Shown here one piece after another: positions 40,005-49,126 of a DNA stretch of 64,000 bases. Each line of letters opens with the position of its first letter. Position 1 is the first letter of the stretch. Origin of the DNA: Candidatus Nitrosotenuis cloacae (GTDB lineage: Archaea; Thermoproteota; Nitrososphaeria; Nitrososphaerales; Nitrosopumilaceae); the NCBI RefSeq assembly GCF_000955905.1, contig NZ_CP011097.1, positions 186,001 to 250,000 on the forward strand. The letters are read 5' to 3'. The notes under the pieces were generated by a model that had not been told where the DNA came from, did not search any database, and was given only the letters and a program-made list of their open reading frames with translations. The position numbers and the translations under genes are program-made.

Positions 40005-40664
40005 ATGCCAAAAGATCTATTGGTGCGTGGAATCGATGAGAAAATTTATTCCTCTTTAGGTGAAAAAGCAAAAGCCCAGGGTATCTCTCTAAACTCTATA
40101 GTAAAGGATGCAATAGACTCTTGGTTAAGTCATCAAGATAGAGAAATGGTAAAGCATCACTTGATTTTGTATTCTGGTGATAATTCAATAATTAATGCTT
40201 TAAAATCAATAGATCATTTCACAGCAAAATCTTCCTGGTTTAGATCCTTTTATGGTCCGCCAGATAGCCAGATAACAAAAACACTAGAGAAACTAAAATG
40301 GTATAATGGAACCGCCTCACCATATGATGTTACAAAAAACATAATACAATTTTATGGGAAAATGATGAAAAGGGTTGCTGATAAAGCTAAAAACCAACCG
40401 GTTTGTTGTTTTGACTTTGTTATAAGTGATCTTGCAAGAAAGACGTCGTTAACACAATCCACAAAGACTGAAAAAGCATACAATGAAATTAAGATGAAAG
40501 GAGTGATGTTTTGTCCCTATGATGTAGAAGATGTTTTGTCATCAGGGTTGCATGATCTGATAAGCTTATTTGAAGAGCATGATGAGATTTTCCTTCTACA
40601 AGACGACCGAGTATATAAACTTCATGTGAGTCTAGAAAACATTCACAAATTATTTTTCAATTAA
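40005..40664 (+). CDS. Ribbon-helix-helix regulator with unknown C-terminal domain
   Basis: The 219-residue protein starts with a CopG/Arc-like unit (LLVRGIDEKIYSSLGEKAKAQGISLNSIVKDAI within 5-37). A domain of about 165 residues follows, with LILYSGDNSIINALKSID and VCCFDFVISDLARKT. The C-terminal part resembles MEDS-type sensor domains of uncertain ligand, and this is a weak resemblance. It is divergent from the ArsR-like regulator across a large palindrome and upstream of the cupredoxin gene, so it may respond to redox signals. Confidence 0.68.
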   Translation: MPKDLLVRGIDEKIYSSLGEKAKAQGISLNSIVKDAIDSWLSHQDREMVKHHLILYSGDNSIINALKSIDHFTAKSSWFRSFYGPPDSQITKTLEKLKWYNGTASPYDVTKNIIQFYGKMMKRVADKAKNQPVCCFDFVISDLARKTSLTQSTKTEKAYNEIKMKGVMFCPYDVEDVLSSGLHDLISLFEEHDEIFLLQDDRVYKLHVSLENIHKLFFN

Positions 40665-40666
40665 AT

Positions 40667-40696
40667 ATTGGTAGATGTTTGGCAGTATCTTGGTAA
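40667..40696 (+). promoter_or_regulatory. Tandem octamer operator, cupredoxin promoter
   Basis: ATTGGTAG, TTTGGCAG and CTTGGTAA start at 40667, 40678 and 40689, at the same 11-base period, followed by AACGTTTTTAAATT, a TATA element about 28 bases before the ATG at 40731. Confidence 0.68.
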
Positions 40697-40730
40697 AACG
40701 TTTTTAAATTATAATTTTATGTGCGTTTTG

Positions 40731-42221
40731 ATGAATACCAGAAAAATCATGGGACTAGGCACAATTATTTTGTCAATTACCTTGATGATGTTGTTCGTTT
40801 CTGATTCTACTGAGTTAGCGATTCAAGACGTATTTGGATTAAAAAGTAAAGGCTCAGATACTTCAGGTCGTGTCGGCACAGACTCATATGGTTCCGCAAA
40901 TAAAGGAATTGTTTGTGATGATAGGTTATGTTCTGAATATCCAGGTGGTTATAAACAATTCAAAAAAGAACAAGAGCAAAGTTCAAAAATCAAATCTAAA
41001 ACTGTAGGGCAAAAACTAGTCGAAGAAAACAAAATGGAAAACGAAATGATGAAATCTAAAGAGATGACAAAACGTGCTAATGATGCCCCAATGAAAATAG
41101 TAAAAAAAATCCAGACACAAGATAACGTTTCCGTGGAATTTAGGGTTCCAGAAACTATTGTTGCAGGTAAGCTGATTCCTATCAATGCCAGAGTTTATGA
41201 TGCAAGTAACGAGGGAAATCTTTCTCACACTGACTGGTCATACGCAATAATTGATTCCAATGGAAATATAGTTCATAAAAGCACAACACTACACGGTCAC
41301 TTCGGTATCATGAACTTTAAGGATACATTTCCTGCTTCAGGAACGTACACTATAAAGTATACCGTATTGTCTTCTGGTACAGTCCTGTTTGGAATGCCAG
41401 TTCCTGAACTTGGTCAGACAAGATCTGTAATTAGTGGCGACCTCTTAAAGTTCGCAGAAGACCCAAAAAATGACTTTGGTTCAAGGACGTTTGAATTTAC
41501 AGTTGATATAATGAATCAAGGCCAAACCCTTGTGCTTGACGGTTCTGAACCAGGCACGTTAATTTTAGTAAGTTTCTCTACAGCACCTGAAAGGATTGTT
41601 GTAGGGCAACCCGCCACATTGATGATAGACGTCAACGATGCAAAAACCGGAAAGGATGCGACTCACGTTGACGGGTTGATAACGATAGCACATGAAAATC
41701 TTCAAGTAACTGCATCAGGAGATCAGCCAGAGGCTCCTATTCCGATACCATTACACGGTGCATACCATGGTCACCTTGGTGTAGTGTCTACCGGTCACAC
41801 CTTTTACCAATCCGGAACTTATGTAATTGATGTGGATCTTAATGGGATTCCATATTCCATACCTGCTTTTGGACAAACCTCAGCTAGATTCACAATCGAG
41901 GTTTTTGAAGGCGGTTCTACACAAGAGATAAAACAAACTATAAAAGAAAACACGGTTGATATAGTTGGTATAGAATCACCATTTTTCAGCCCAAACATAA
42001 TCAATGTATTGCCGAGGCAAACCATAACGTTCGATAATATAGATGGAAATCAGCATACTATCACATCGGTAAAAGCTGGTACTATAGAACCTGATGGCAA
42101 GTTTGACAGCAAGCTTCTTGCACCAGGAAAAAAATTCGAGATTACTCTTAATGAAAAAGGGACTTATGAATATTTCTGCGCTGTGCATCCTCCTATGCGC
42201 GGCAAGATAATAATTTCCTAA
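40731..42221 (+). CDS. Secreted multi-domain protein with C-terminal cupredoxin domain
   Basis: The 496-residue protein has a signal or anchor helix (MGLGTIILSITLMMLFV), a polar lysine/glutamate-rich linker, two similar beta domains (about 130-390) containing TLHGHFGIMNF and PLHGAYHGHLGVV segments, and a C-terminal blue-copper domain. Copper ligands are a histidine in NQHTITS and YFCAVHPPMRG with Cys, His and Met. It is probably a surface copper protein in electron transfer or copper handling. The ATG at 40731 fits a leaderless promoter; upstream in-frame codons are inside it. Confidence 0.82.
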   Translation: MNTRKIMGLGTIILSITLMMLFVSDSTELAIQDVFGLKSKGSDTSGRVGTDSYGSANKGIVCDDRLCSEYPGGYKQFKKEQEQSSKIKSKTVGQKLVEENKMENEMMKSKEMTKRANDAPMKIVKKIQTQDNVSVEFRVPETIVAGKLIPINARVYDASNEGNLSHTDWSYAIIDSNGNIVHKSTTLHGHFGIMNFKDTFPASGTYTIKYTVLSSGTVLFGMPVPELGQTRSVISGDLLKFAEDPKNDFGSRTFEFTVDIMNQGQTLVLDGSEPGTLILVSFSTAPERIVVGQPATLMIDVNDAKTGKDATHVDGLITIAHENLQVTASGDQPEAPIPIPLHGAYHGHLGVVSTGHTFYQSGTYVIDVDLNGIPYSIPAFGQTSARFTIEVFEGGSTQEIKQTIKENTVDIVGIESPFFSPNIINVLPRQTITFDNIDGNQHTITSVKAGTIEPDGKFDSKLLAPGKKFEITLNEKGTYEYFCAVHPPMRGKIIIS

Positions 42222-42252
42222 ACCGTTTTTTTATTTTTAGTTTTGAATGTTA

Positions 42253-42271
42253 GTTGGAAGAAATTTGGTAA
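42253..42271 (+). promoter_or_regulatory. Octamer operator, msrB promoter
   Basis: GTTGGAAG-AAA-TTTGGTAA is followed by AACAGTTTTAAAC, a TATA element about 25 bases before the msrB ATG. The pair has the same 11-base period as the other four sites. Confidence 0.68.
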
Positions 42272-42304
42272 AACAGTTTTAAACAATAAGTAGATAGCAT
42301 TGCC

Positions 42305-42706
42305 ATGGAACATACTAAAAAATCAGAACAAGAATGGAAGGAGACTTTAACTCCTGAACAATACAAGATCTTGAGACAAAAAGGGACCGAGATACCTTTT
42401 ACTGGAAAATACTATAAGAATAAAGACAGAGGCATCTACAAATGCGCTGCTTGTGGGGGCGAACTTTTTGATTCTGAAACAAAGTATGATTCAGGCTCAG
42501 GCTGGCCAAGCTTTCATTCTCCATCTTCTGAAGATAGTGTCTCATTAGACAAAGATACTAGTCTTGGAATGGTTAGAACAGAGGTAAAGTGCAGCAAGTG
42601 TGATTCACATTTAGGCCATGTATTTGATGATGGTCCAGGCCCAACTAACAAAAGATTTTGCATAAATTCTGCCTCACTAAATTTTGAAAAAGAAAATAAC
42701 AATTAA
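42305..42706 (+). CDS. msrB: Peptide methionine sulfoxide reductase B
   Basis: The 133-residue enzyme has two zinc-binding CxxC pairs, C47/C50 in [10 protein letters not shown] and C96/C99 in [11 protein letters not shown], a SGSGWPSF loop and the catalytic C119 in RFCINSAS. It reduces the R-form of methionine sulfoxide and complements MsrA. Electrons should come from the thioredoxin of the same cargo. The length is typical of the family. Confidence 0.96.
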   Translation: MEHTKKSEQEWKETLTPEQYKILRQKGTEIPFTGKYYKNKDRGIYKCAACGGELFDSETKYDSGSGWPSFHSPSSEDSVSLDKDTSLGMVRTEVKCSKCDSHLGHVFDDGPGPTNKRFCINSASLNFEKENNN

Positions 42707-42732
42707 TTGTAGTACATATATCGGATAACATC

Positions 42733-43104
42733 ATGACTCAGACTTGCTCTCTGTGTAACACGACGATCGAAAATACTTCGCTAGTTTTTAAAAAATCTGA
42801 TCTTGAAATTAATTCTTTGATAGTTCCAAGTAAACTAACTGAAAAAGATCTTATCTGTGTTACCTGTTTTAATGAAATGTTAGAAGATCCCAAAACTAAT
42901 GTCAAAAAAGGAAGAATCATCATTCTTACTGATATTGTAAAAAATGAGATAGATAATAATGAGATTAATGTTGACTATATCTTCAAAAAGTTAGACATAG
43001 AAATGAACAAATGGACATTGTCTGAATCTGACAAAGTAACATATCTTTTAGAAATTACAGACATAATTGAAGATCTGACACATGATAAATTAAGCGAACA
43101 GTAA
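42733..43104 (+). CDS. Small protein with paired-cysteine knuckles
   Basis: The 123-residue protein has TCSLCNTTIEN at the N-terminus and LICVTCFNEML near 40-50, which could bind one zinc ion, followed by helices (TDIVKNEIDNNEINVDYIFKK and TYLLEITDIIEDL). It lies 27 bases after msrB on the same strand and may be co-transcribed. Family and role are unknown. Confidence 0.62.
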   Translation: MTQTCSLCNTTIENTSLVFKKSDLEINSLIVPSKLTEKDLICVTCFNEMLEDPKTNVKKGRIIILTDIVKNEIDNNEINVDYIFKKLDIEMNKWTLSESDKVTYLLEITDIIEDLTHDKLSEQ

Positions 43105-43246
43105 GCAATAACCTAACTAGAAGAAGTTATCATTAACTCATCAAAACATGTTTCCAAAATTCACAAACTTAACAATTAAAATAGCACGTAAAAAGCCATA
43201 CTCTGGAGTTTGCAAAGAATAGTACTGCGAAATTATGGTGATCTTC

Positions 43247-43936
43247 ATGTCAAGCAATAAAATTCGTTTTGGCGCAATTGTGGTTTTTTCTGTATTTGTA
43301 ATTAGTGCATTTTTTGTTCATAATGCATTCGGCTTGGCTTCTGAAGAATGTGGCCTATGGGATATGAAATCTGAATGTGATCTCTCCGGTTGGATTGGAT
43401 TAATTGTAGGCGATATTGGAGTGGCAGTGTTTTTGTCAGTGTTGTTGTATTTTTTAGCACAGCGTAGTAATGCAAAATTAGAACAAAATAGTGTCGAAAT
43501 AAGAAAAAACAGTGAAGAAATACAAAAAATAGTTAGAGCCCAAGAGTTGCTTAGGATAACACGTAAAGATCATGCAGTTAAAAGCTTCAAAAGCCACATA
43601 GCCATTCTGCTTTTTGTTATAGAGATTATCAACAAACTGATAACGAATTACAACACAACGACTGAACAAAAAAGTGTACTTTATGCTAAAATTAAAGGAG
43701 AGGAAGAAAGATTAGCACGTATCACCCAAAACCTAAAAAATACAATAACTTATGCAAGTGACACTCTTGATCCAGTTCTGTTAGACCAATTAGATGGATT
43801 TTGCACATTTGTTAGCCAACCCAACATAATAGAAAAAGACGGGAACTTAGAATTTTCCAAATATGAAAAATCCAAAAGAAAAATTGATGAAGTGGTAAAA
43901 AAGCTTGCAAATATTACCAATTCCATCTCCAACTGA
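43247..43936 (+). CDS. Membrane-anchored coiled-coil protein
   Basis: From the ATG at 43247, with a GGTGATC site just upstream, the 229-residue protein has an N-terminal signal-like helix, a short external loop with two cysteines (EECGLWDMKSECDLS), a second membrane helix (GVAVFLSVLLYFLAQ) and a long charged helical domain (SVEIRKNSEEIQKIVRAQELL). No enzyme motif is visible. It is the last intact gene before the decayed right end of the element. Confidence 0.62.
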   Translation: MSSNKIRFGAIVVFSVFVISAFFVHNAFGLASEECGLWDMKSECDLSGWIGLIVGDIGVAVFLSVLLYFLAQRSNAKLEQNSVEIRKNSEEIQKIVRAQELLRITRKDHAVKSFKSHIAILLFVIEIINKLITNYNTTTEQKSVLYAKIKGEEERLARITQNLKNTITYASDTLDPVLLDQLDGFCTFVSQPNIIEKDGNLEFSKYEKSKRKIDEVVKKLANITNSISN

Positions 43937-43972
43937 TTTTCGTATTATATCATCACACAGACTTTGGTGTGA

Positions 43973-44064
43973 TCTGTTCTTATTGATGAAGGATTAGTGG
44001 AAAAACGATTTGATGAAAAGGGAAGAAAATATTATAGATTAACTAGTAAAATGAAAAGTGAATA
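43973..44064 (+). pseudogene. Winged-helix regulator remnant
   Basis: A short open frame without a start reads LIDEGLVEKRFDEKGRKYY and RLTSKMKSE before a stop. This is the typical last helix and wing of a PadR/MarR-like winged-helix protein. The upstream part is missing, so it is a fragment. Confidence 0.5.
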
Positions 44065-44070
44065 AAATTC

Positions 44071-44387
44071 TCAAATCCTAACCCGGCTATCTTTCGCAAG
44101 ATGCACGAAGTACCCAAACGACAAACAAAAATCACTCCATGTCGATAAGACCAATCTTCCAAACACAGAGTGCAATAGAATCGCAATAACCACACTAAAC
44201 AAAATCCACATCCTCATAGTATGCACAAACTATCTATGCCCGGCATCAGTTTCGTGTAGAAAACTAACGCAACTACCACATGAACCAGTGATAGCCAAAT
44301 ATCGAGTTTCAGCAAAACGAAAGAAATCAAAACTACTCAAAGACTTGTCATGATTCCAGAGTCCAGATGTTCTTTCATGTAAGGCAT
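44071..44387 (-). pseudogene. Decayed copy of the DUF457 membrane-protein gene
   Basis: The nucleotide sequence follows the intact gene at 33887-34378, including the ATGCCTTACATGAAAGAACAT start and the KDxRVRI end. It has an early TGA after about 15 codons, an internal loss of roughly 175 bases and several further stops. It is the second copy of the element's right-end module, next to attR. Confidence 0.85.
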
Positions 44388-44544
44388 TATACGGCCTCCA
44401 AAATGCTGAGATAACGCTGTAAACACCCGCTTTTCCAAACCATCTTCTTTATGACAATGACTCCATTAGGAAATTCTTCGACGGAAACAAAAATGGGGGT
44501 GTGCCCGTTCATTACGTATGGTCGAGAACCACCAGACCCGCTAA
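44387..44544 (-). other. Predicted integrase C-terminal tail separated by integration
   Basis: Reading from the 16-bp core on the minus strand in the frame of the integrase gives SGSGGSRPYVMNG, then TPIFVSVEEFPNG and LSILEAV, ending at the TAA at 44387-44389 that overlaps the start of the DUF457 copy. The coordinates of both repeats place this frame exactly in phase with the integrase ORF at 10728. In the excised circle the integrase would end here instead of within the tRNA antisense. Confidence 0.72.
44529..44544 (+). repeat. attR core of the tRNA-Lys element
   Basis: CCACCAGACCCGCTAA repeats 10716-10731 exactly and is the right boundary of the element. It is preceded by CATTACG at about 44509-44515 and GAGAAC, features also found at the extra copy near 10769. 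Confidence 0.88.
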
Positions 44545-44576
44545 GTTTTATCTATATTATTCTCATATCTGTTAAC

Positions 44577-46334
44577 ATGAAGATTTTCCTCATCTTATCG
44601 TTATTGCTTATTGGCATTCTCGCTTTGATCTTTATTCCAACACAAAACTTCTCAATACTCTCAATTGAGGACGTGACCAAATCAAAAATCCAGACATGTC
44701 TAGATAGCAACTATCAAATGCAAATCGATAAAAATCTGTCCGATTGTGATCTTTCAGGAATATCATTAAGGGGGATAAATTTTGAAAATGCAAATCTCAC
44801 AAATTCTGATCTAAGTGGTTCCGATCTAACTAAATCTAATCTTAGATATGTTAATTTAAAAAACGCAAAACTATTTGGCACAAATCTGAGGGAGGCTGAT
44901 CTCTATAAGGCGGATCTTAGGTATGCTGTTTTAGATGGCTCCAACATGAGAGATACAATACTGGAAGGAGCAAACATTGAACAATCAAGCCTTCGTTACG
45001 TAAAATTGTATAAAACAATTCTTGCCGGTGCGAGTCTTGTCAATGTTGATGCATCTCATGCAAATTTCTGTGGGCAAGACCTGACCAAGAATCTCTTGTT
45101 TAAAACTAATTTTACTGGTGCAGATCTAGCGTATGCGAATCTTGCAAATACTCAATTAAGTAATTCCTATCTGAAAGAGGCATTTCTCAAAGATGCAAAC
45201 CTGGCTTTTGCGGATCTATCAAACCTAGATCTGAGTGGAACTAACTTTAATGGTGCAAACATGGTGGGAACTGTGATCAGACAATCTAACCTGGAGAATT
45301 CTGACTTTAGTGATATTGAATTACGCAATGCAGTAATTGAAGACTCGATATTTGATAATGCAAATATCTATCGCTCTGACTTTTCTTCTGCTAAAACAAA
45401 AAACTTGAATTTACACAATGCCATCTCGCAGGAAATCAAATCATCTAACAGTCAATTACATAAAGCTACCAGACATCCACATGGCAATTTCTCTAATGCT
45501 GATCTACATGAAAAAGACTTTTCAGAATCATCACTAGAGTTTTCTACATTTGTGAATTCTAATCTGAAGAAAAGCAAATTATCTCATACGAATTTCACAA
45601 ATTCTGATCTTAGAGGAGCAGATCTATCTAATTCTGATTTATTGGGATCTATATTCAAAGGTGCAAATTTAGAGCACGCTAATTTATCCGATGCAAATCT
45701 ATCTGGTGCGGATTTGTCTGGAGCAAATTTTAGAGGAGCAAATCTATCTGGAACAGTTCTATATGGTGTTAAAGCATACGGATCTGATTTTTCTAATGCA
45801 AATCTCACCAATGCAAAGATCAAGGCTGCAATATTTCATGGTTCAAAATTTAATGCTGCAGTTTTAAATCTAGATATGAGTAAGGGCCAATTTAGTGGCA
45901 CAGAAATCATCAACTCTGATTTAAGTAATAAGAATCTTGAATCTATTAACCTACGAAACGCTAATCTACAAAACACTAGGCTGACAAATTCAAGCCTACA
46001 AAATGCAGATCTTTCGTTTGTCTATTTGAATTCCGCTAATCTGGCGAATACTAATTTTGAAAAAGCATCGCTTTTTGCGGCTGATTTGGGAAATGCAAAT
46101 CTAGAGAATTCAAATTTAATTGGTGCGGATCTTCGCTTAATACATATTAAAAATGCAAAGTTAAATGATATCAATATATCTAAAGAAACAAAAACCGATT
46201 CTTGTTTAGAAAATAATCTATTTCACAAATTGATTTGTAAGATAACTTTGAAATTATATGATATTGGTCCGCCTTATGAAACTACTTATGTGCATAGAGA
46301 CAGTTACAAATTACGATCTGTAAACACCAACTGA
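44577..46334 (+). CDS. Large secreted or anchored pentapeptide-repeat protein
   Basis: From the ATG at 44577 the protein is 585 residues. A hydrophobic N-terminus (FLILSLLLIGILALIFI) acts as signal or anchor. Residues about 65-540 consist of A(N/D)LxxA-type pentapeptide repeats such as ANLTNSDLSGSDL and GADLSGANFRGANL, which fold as a right-handed quadrilateral beta helix. The C-terminus has two cysteines and is not repetitive. The role is unknown; some family members mimic DNA, but an external location makes that unlikely here. It begins 33 bases outside attR. Confidence 0.9.
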   Translation: MKIFLILSLLLIGILALIFIPTQNFSILSIEDVTKSKIQTCLDSNYQMQIDKNLSDCDLSGISLRGINFENANLTNSDLSGSDLTKSNLRYVNLKNAKLFGTNLREADLYKADLRYAVLDGSNMRDTILEGANIEQSSLRYVKLYKTILAGASLVNVDASHANFCGQDLTKNLLFKTNFTGADLAYANLANTQLSNSYLKEAFLKDANLAFADLSNLDLSGTNFNGANMVGTVIRQSNLENSDFSDIELRNAVIEDSIFDNANIYRSDFSSAKTKNLNLHNAISQEIKSSNSQLHKATRHPHGNFSNADLHEKDFSESSLEFSTFVNSNLKKSKLSHTNFTNSDLRGADLSNSDLLGSIFKGANLEHANLSDANLSGADLSGANFRGANLSGTVLYGVKAYGSDFSNANLTNAKIKAAIFHGSKFNAAVLNLDMSKGQFSGTEIINSDLSNKNLESINLRNANLQNTRLTNSSLQNADLSFVYLNSANLANTNFEKASLFAADLGNANLENSNLIGADLRLIHIKNAKLNDINISKETKTDSCLENNLFHKLICKITLKLYDIGPPYETTYVHRDSYKLRSVNTN

Positions 46335-46452
46335 ATAAATCTCGCTTGGCCTAAATATGGCCCCCGTCATTTTGGTATCGGTTACACTATTCCACTATTG
46401 AGTTTGATATTTTGACAAAGTTTTTTATTAAATTAATTTTGTTAAATCTCCT

Positions 46453-46749
46453 ATGGTGGATTTGTTGATACAAGTCTTTGAGAGATACACTCTACAGGAT
46501 GTACTTGGGGAAATCCCACAAGCTGATGAAAAACTAAGACAAAATCTAGAATTTACAATGTCTTCCTTGATAAAAAATCTGGACAACAAGTCAAGTCCTG
46601 AGATGCAAAAAATCCTATCACAACATCTAAGAGCAAAACAAGAGATTACAAAGTTTTCAGGCGCTATGGCACTAGATCAGTCCAAACTAGAGCTGTTTCA
46701 CGAGTTTTTGACAAAATACATCTGTGAGATCGAATCCCGACTAAAATGA
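46453..46749 (+). CDS. Small helical hypothetical protein
   Basis: The 98-residue protein is soluble and helical (DEKLRQNLEFTMSSLIKNLDN and QHLRAKQEITKFSGAMAL), without motifs. It is convergent with the phosphate operon, three bases from the phoU stop. The 118 bases before it hold AT-rich promoter-like sequence (TTTTTTATTAAATTAATTT near 46421-46439). Family unknown. Confidence 0.6.
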   Translation: MVDLLIQVFERYTLQDVLGEIPQADEKLRQNLEFTMSSLIKNLDNKSSPEMQKILSQHLRAKQEITKFSGAMALDQSKLELFHEFLTKYICEIESRLK

Positions 46750-46752
46750 TCT

Positions 46753-47388
46753 TTAAGGCAGTTTTTGGATCTTGTGTTTGCCAGTTACGATATAGTTTAT
46801 TGCATCGCTCATAAATAACGCATGATCCGCTATTCGCTCAAGATAACGCAGTACTAGGGCCTCAGCTAGGGCGCACTTTGTGTTTTGCGAGTTAATCAGC
46901 ATTGGCAATCGTTGCTTGTACATCTTGTCTACAAACTCTTCGTTTTCCTGCATGGTTATTGCCTTTCGTATGTCCAGTTCTGCAAAATACAAAACAGAAT
47001 CTTTGATCATTGTCTTTACCTTGTTTGATACCTCGATTAGCCAGCTCTTATCGCACTCTGAAATGTCCCCAAAGACATCCCTAACTGATGCAATATCGTA
47101 CGCATATCTTCCAAATCTTGTAAACCCGTATGATATCTCAATTGATGAACGAATGAATCTGAAATCATCTGCAACTGGCTGGTATTTTAGAAAAATATCA
47201 AATGTCAGATCAGCCACCTCAAAGTATCGCTTTGAGATCTCACTTGATATTTCGTGCACTCTTTTGGTCTCGTCTTTCCCATACAGGTAAGAATCAATTG
47301 CAAGCATGATGCTTTGTGTTGCCAAATCTCCCATCTCTGACATCATGCCAGAGAGTTTTTTTATGGAAGGATCGATTAGGCGAGTCAT
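46753..47388 (-). CDS. phoU: PhoU-like phosphate-transport regulator
   Basis: The 211-residue protein has two PhoU three-helix repeats, with acidic metal-binding segments near [18 protein letters not shown] and a closing [20 protein letters not shown]. PhoU proteins restrain phosphate uptake through the Pst transporter. It is the last gene of pstC-pstA-pstB-phoU and starts inside the final ATGA of pstB, showing translational coupling. Confidence 0.92.
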   Translation of the reverse strand: MTRLIDPSIKKLSGMMSEMGDLATQSIMLAIDSYLYGKDETKRVHEISSEISKRYFEVADLTFDIFLKYQPVADDFRFIRSSIEISYGFTRFGRYAYDIASVRDVFGDISECDKSWLIEVSNKVKTMIKDSVLYFAELDIRKAITMQENEEFVDKMYKQRLPMLINSQNTKCALAEALVLRYLERIADHALFMSDAINYIVTGKHKIQKLP

Positions 47389-48200
47389 CCAAATTGCCCC
47401 TGGACATATTTTGCAGTTAGCTCATTCTTTGGTTGGGTAAAGATCTTTTTTGTCTCTTCAAATTCTATCAAGTCGCCCAAATACATGAATGCTGTATAAT
47501 CTGAGACACGAACTGCCTGTTGCATATTGTGTGTGACAATGATTATGGTGAATTCTTTTGCAAGCTCGATTATGGTCTCTTCTATTTTTTGCGTGGCTAT
47601 TGGATCAAGTGCTGATGCTGGCTCATCCATTAGCAAAACCTCGGGTTGTATTGCCAGGGCACGTGCAATGCACACTCGTTGTTGCTGACCTCCTGAGAGC
47701 TCCATTGCTGGCTTTTTGAGATTATCCTTTACCTCATCCCACAAATATGCCATCTTTAGCGAGTCTTCCACTATCTCATCTAGGACTTTTTTGTCTCTGA
47801 TCCCGTTTAACCGTAGGCCTGCAGCCACATTGTCGTAAATTGACATTGTTGGAAAGGGGTTTGGCTTTTGAAAAACCATGCCGACTTTGCGCCTGTGATA
47901 GATGGGATCTACGCCTTTGGAGTAAAGGTCTTCACCGTCCAGCAAAATCCTGCCCTCAACTTTGGCACTCTTTGTCATATCATGCATTCTGTTTAGGCAT
48001 CGCAGAAATGTGGTCTTGCCACATCCAGAAGGGCCAATCAAAGACGTAACTGTTCTTTCCCTGAATCTCATTGTGATGTTTTTGACTGCTTGTACTCCAC
48101 CATAATACACTGAAACGTTTTCTGCTATCATTTTGTATTTTTTCTCATCGACTGGCAGTTTTTCTGAGACTATGTTTTGCATATCGATCATGGCCGTCAT
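47385..48200 (-). CDS. pstB: Phosphate ABC transporter ATP-binding protein
   Basis: The 271-residue ATPase has Walker [11 protein letters not shown]-loop FQKPNPFP, the PstB-type signature LSGGQQQR and Walker [12 protein letters not shown], followed by a switch histidine in IVTHNMQQA. It powers uptake of inorganic phosphate through PstC and PstA. Four-base ATGA overlaps link it to pstA and phoU. Confidence 0.97.
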   Translation of the reverse strand: MTAMIDMQNIVSEKLPVDEKKYKMIAENVSVYYGGVQAVKNITMRFRERTVTSLIGPSGCGKTTFLRCLNRMHDMTKSAKVEGRILLDGEDLYSKGVDPIYHRRKVGMVFQKPNPFPTMSIYDNVAAGLRLNGIRDKKVLDEIVEDSLKMAYLWDEVKDNLKKPAMELSGGQQQRVCIARALAIQPEVLLMDEPASALDPIATQKIEETIIELAKEFTIIIVTHNMQQAVRVSDYTAFMYLGDLIEFEETKKIFTQPKNELTAKYVQGQFG

Positions 48201-49126
48201 TTTCTTCTTCCACCCATCACTCTATAGAACAGTCTGCTCTTGGTGCTGCTTTTTGTTGCAAAATAATATCTCACGCCAATGTTGATTGCCAAAATTATCA
48301 TTATCAGAACACATGCAGCGCCCCAGCCTTGTAGCTGTGCACTATCGTATGGAAGCAAGGACAGTCTCCATACCCGAAGTGGTAATGCGTCCATTGGCGA
48401 GTCAAAGCCCGCAAAGAACTGACTGCTTCCAAGAACCGTCATGATTAGCGGTGCTGTCTCGCCAGAGATTCTTGCCACTGCAAGTAATATGCCAGTGATC
48501 ATTCCACTTTTTGCAGCAGAAAGTATTATTCTGAATGTGACTACCCATTGCCTTAGCCCCAAGGCAAGGCCTGCCTCTCGATATGTTAGCGGAACAAGCT
48601 TGAGGGATTCTTCAGTGGTTCTGGCAACGATTGGAAACATTATCAGTGATAGTGCAAATGCACCTGCCCATAATGAGAAATGCCCAAGCAATAGCACTAT
48701 GGTCAAAAACGCAAATACTCCAAGAACAATGGATGGAAATTCCATAAACACATCATTAAAGAATCGGACTGTCCTTCCAAGCTTGTTATCACCAAACTCT
48801 GCCAAGAAAATTCCAGACATTACTCCAATTGGGATTCCGATCAGACTAGACATGCCAATTATGATCAAGGTTCCCTGAATGGCAGGACCAATCCCGCCAG
48901 TGCCTGAGCCTACGGCGCCGGGAACCTGGGTCAAAAACTCTACAGAAATGGCAGCAATCCCATTTTTGAAGACTTCAAGCAGAATGCTGCCAAGTGGAAT
49001 TATTGCAATTACTACACAACCCAACACAATCCCCATTGCGATCTTGTCGACGACTAGTCTTCCTCTGACATTGTGCTTGAATAATGCGCGATACTCTACT
49101 CTTTTTTGGATGGATGATTGCATCAT
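48197..49126 (-). CDS. pstA: Phosphate ABC transporter permease
   Basis: The 309-residue membrane protein has six helices after a basic N-terminus. The permease coupling motif [20 protein letters not shown] matches the EAA loop that contacts PstB. It forms the phosphate channel with PstC. It overlaps pstC by four bases and pstB by four bases. Confidence 0.95.
   Translation of the reverse strand: MMQSSIQKRVEYRALFKHNVRGRLVVDKIAMGIVLGCVVIAIIPLGSILLEVFKNGIAAISVEFLTQVPGAVGSGTGGIGPAIQGTLIIIGMSSLIGIPIGVMSGIFLAEFGDNKLGRTVRFFNDVFMEFPSIVLGVFAFLTIVLLLGHFSLWAGAFALSLIMFPIVARTTEESLKLVPLTYREAGLALGLRQWVVTFRIILSAAKSGMITGILLAVARISGETAPLIMTVLGSSQFFAGFDSPMDALPLRVWRLSLLPYDSAQLQGWGAACVLIMIILAINIGVRYYFATKSSTKSRLFYRVMGGRRK

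Larger units (their letters stand above)
10716..44544. mobile_element. Integrated genetic element (about 33.8 kb) in tRNA-Lys
   Basis: An exact 16-bp direct repeat of the tRNA-Lys 3' end bounds a region that begins with an integrase gene overlapping the left repeat. It contains defence genes, two HerA-like ATPases, a second recombinase, many small regulators, and a redox-stress cargo. Several genes around 23.5-28.6 kb have strong Shine-Dalgarno sites, unlike the leaderless chromosomal neighbours. No capsid, portal or terminase gene is recognisable, so it is better called an integrative element than a provirus. A duplicated right-end module near 34 kb and 44.3 kb suggests a composite of two related elements. 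Confidence 0.85.

Noticed and set aside
10716-44544. Provirus interpretation of the element
   Set aside because: No capsid, portal, terminase or tail gene is recognisable, so integrative element is the safer name.
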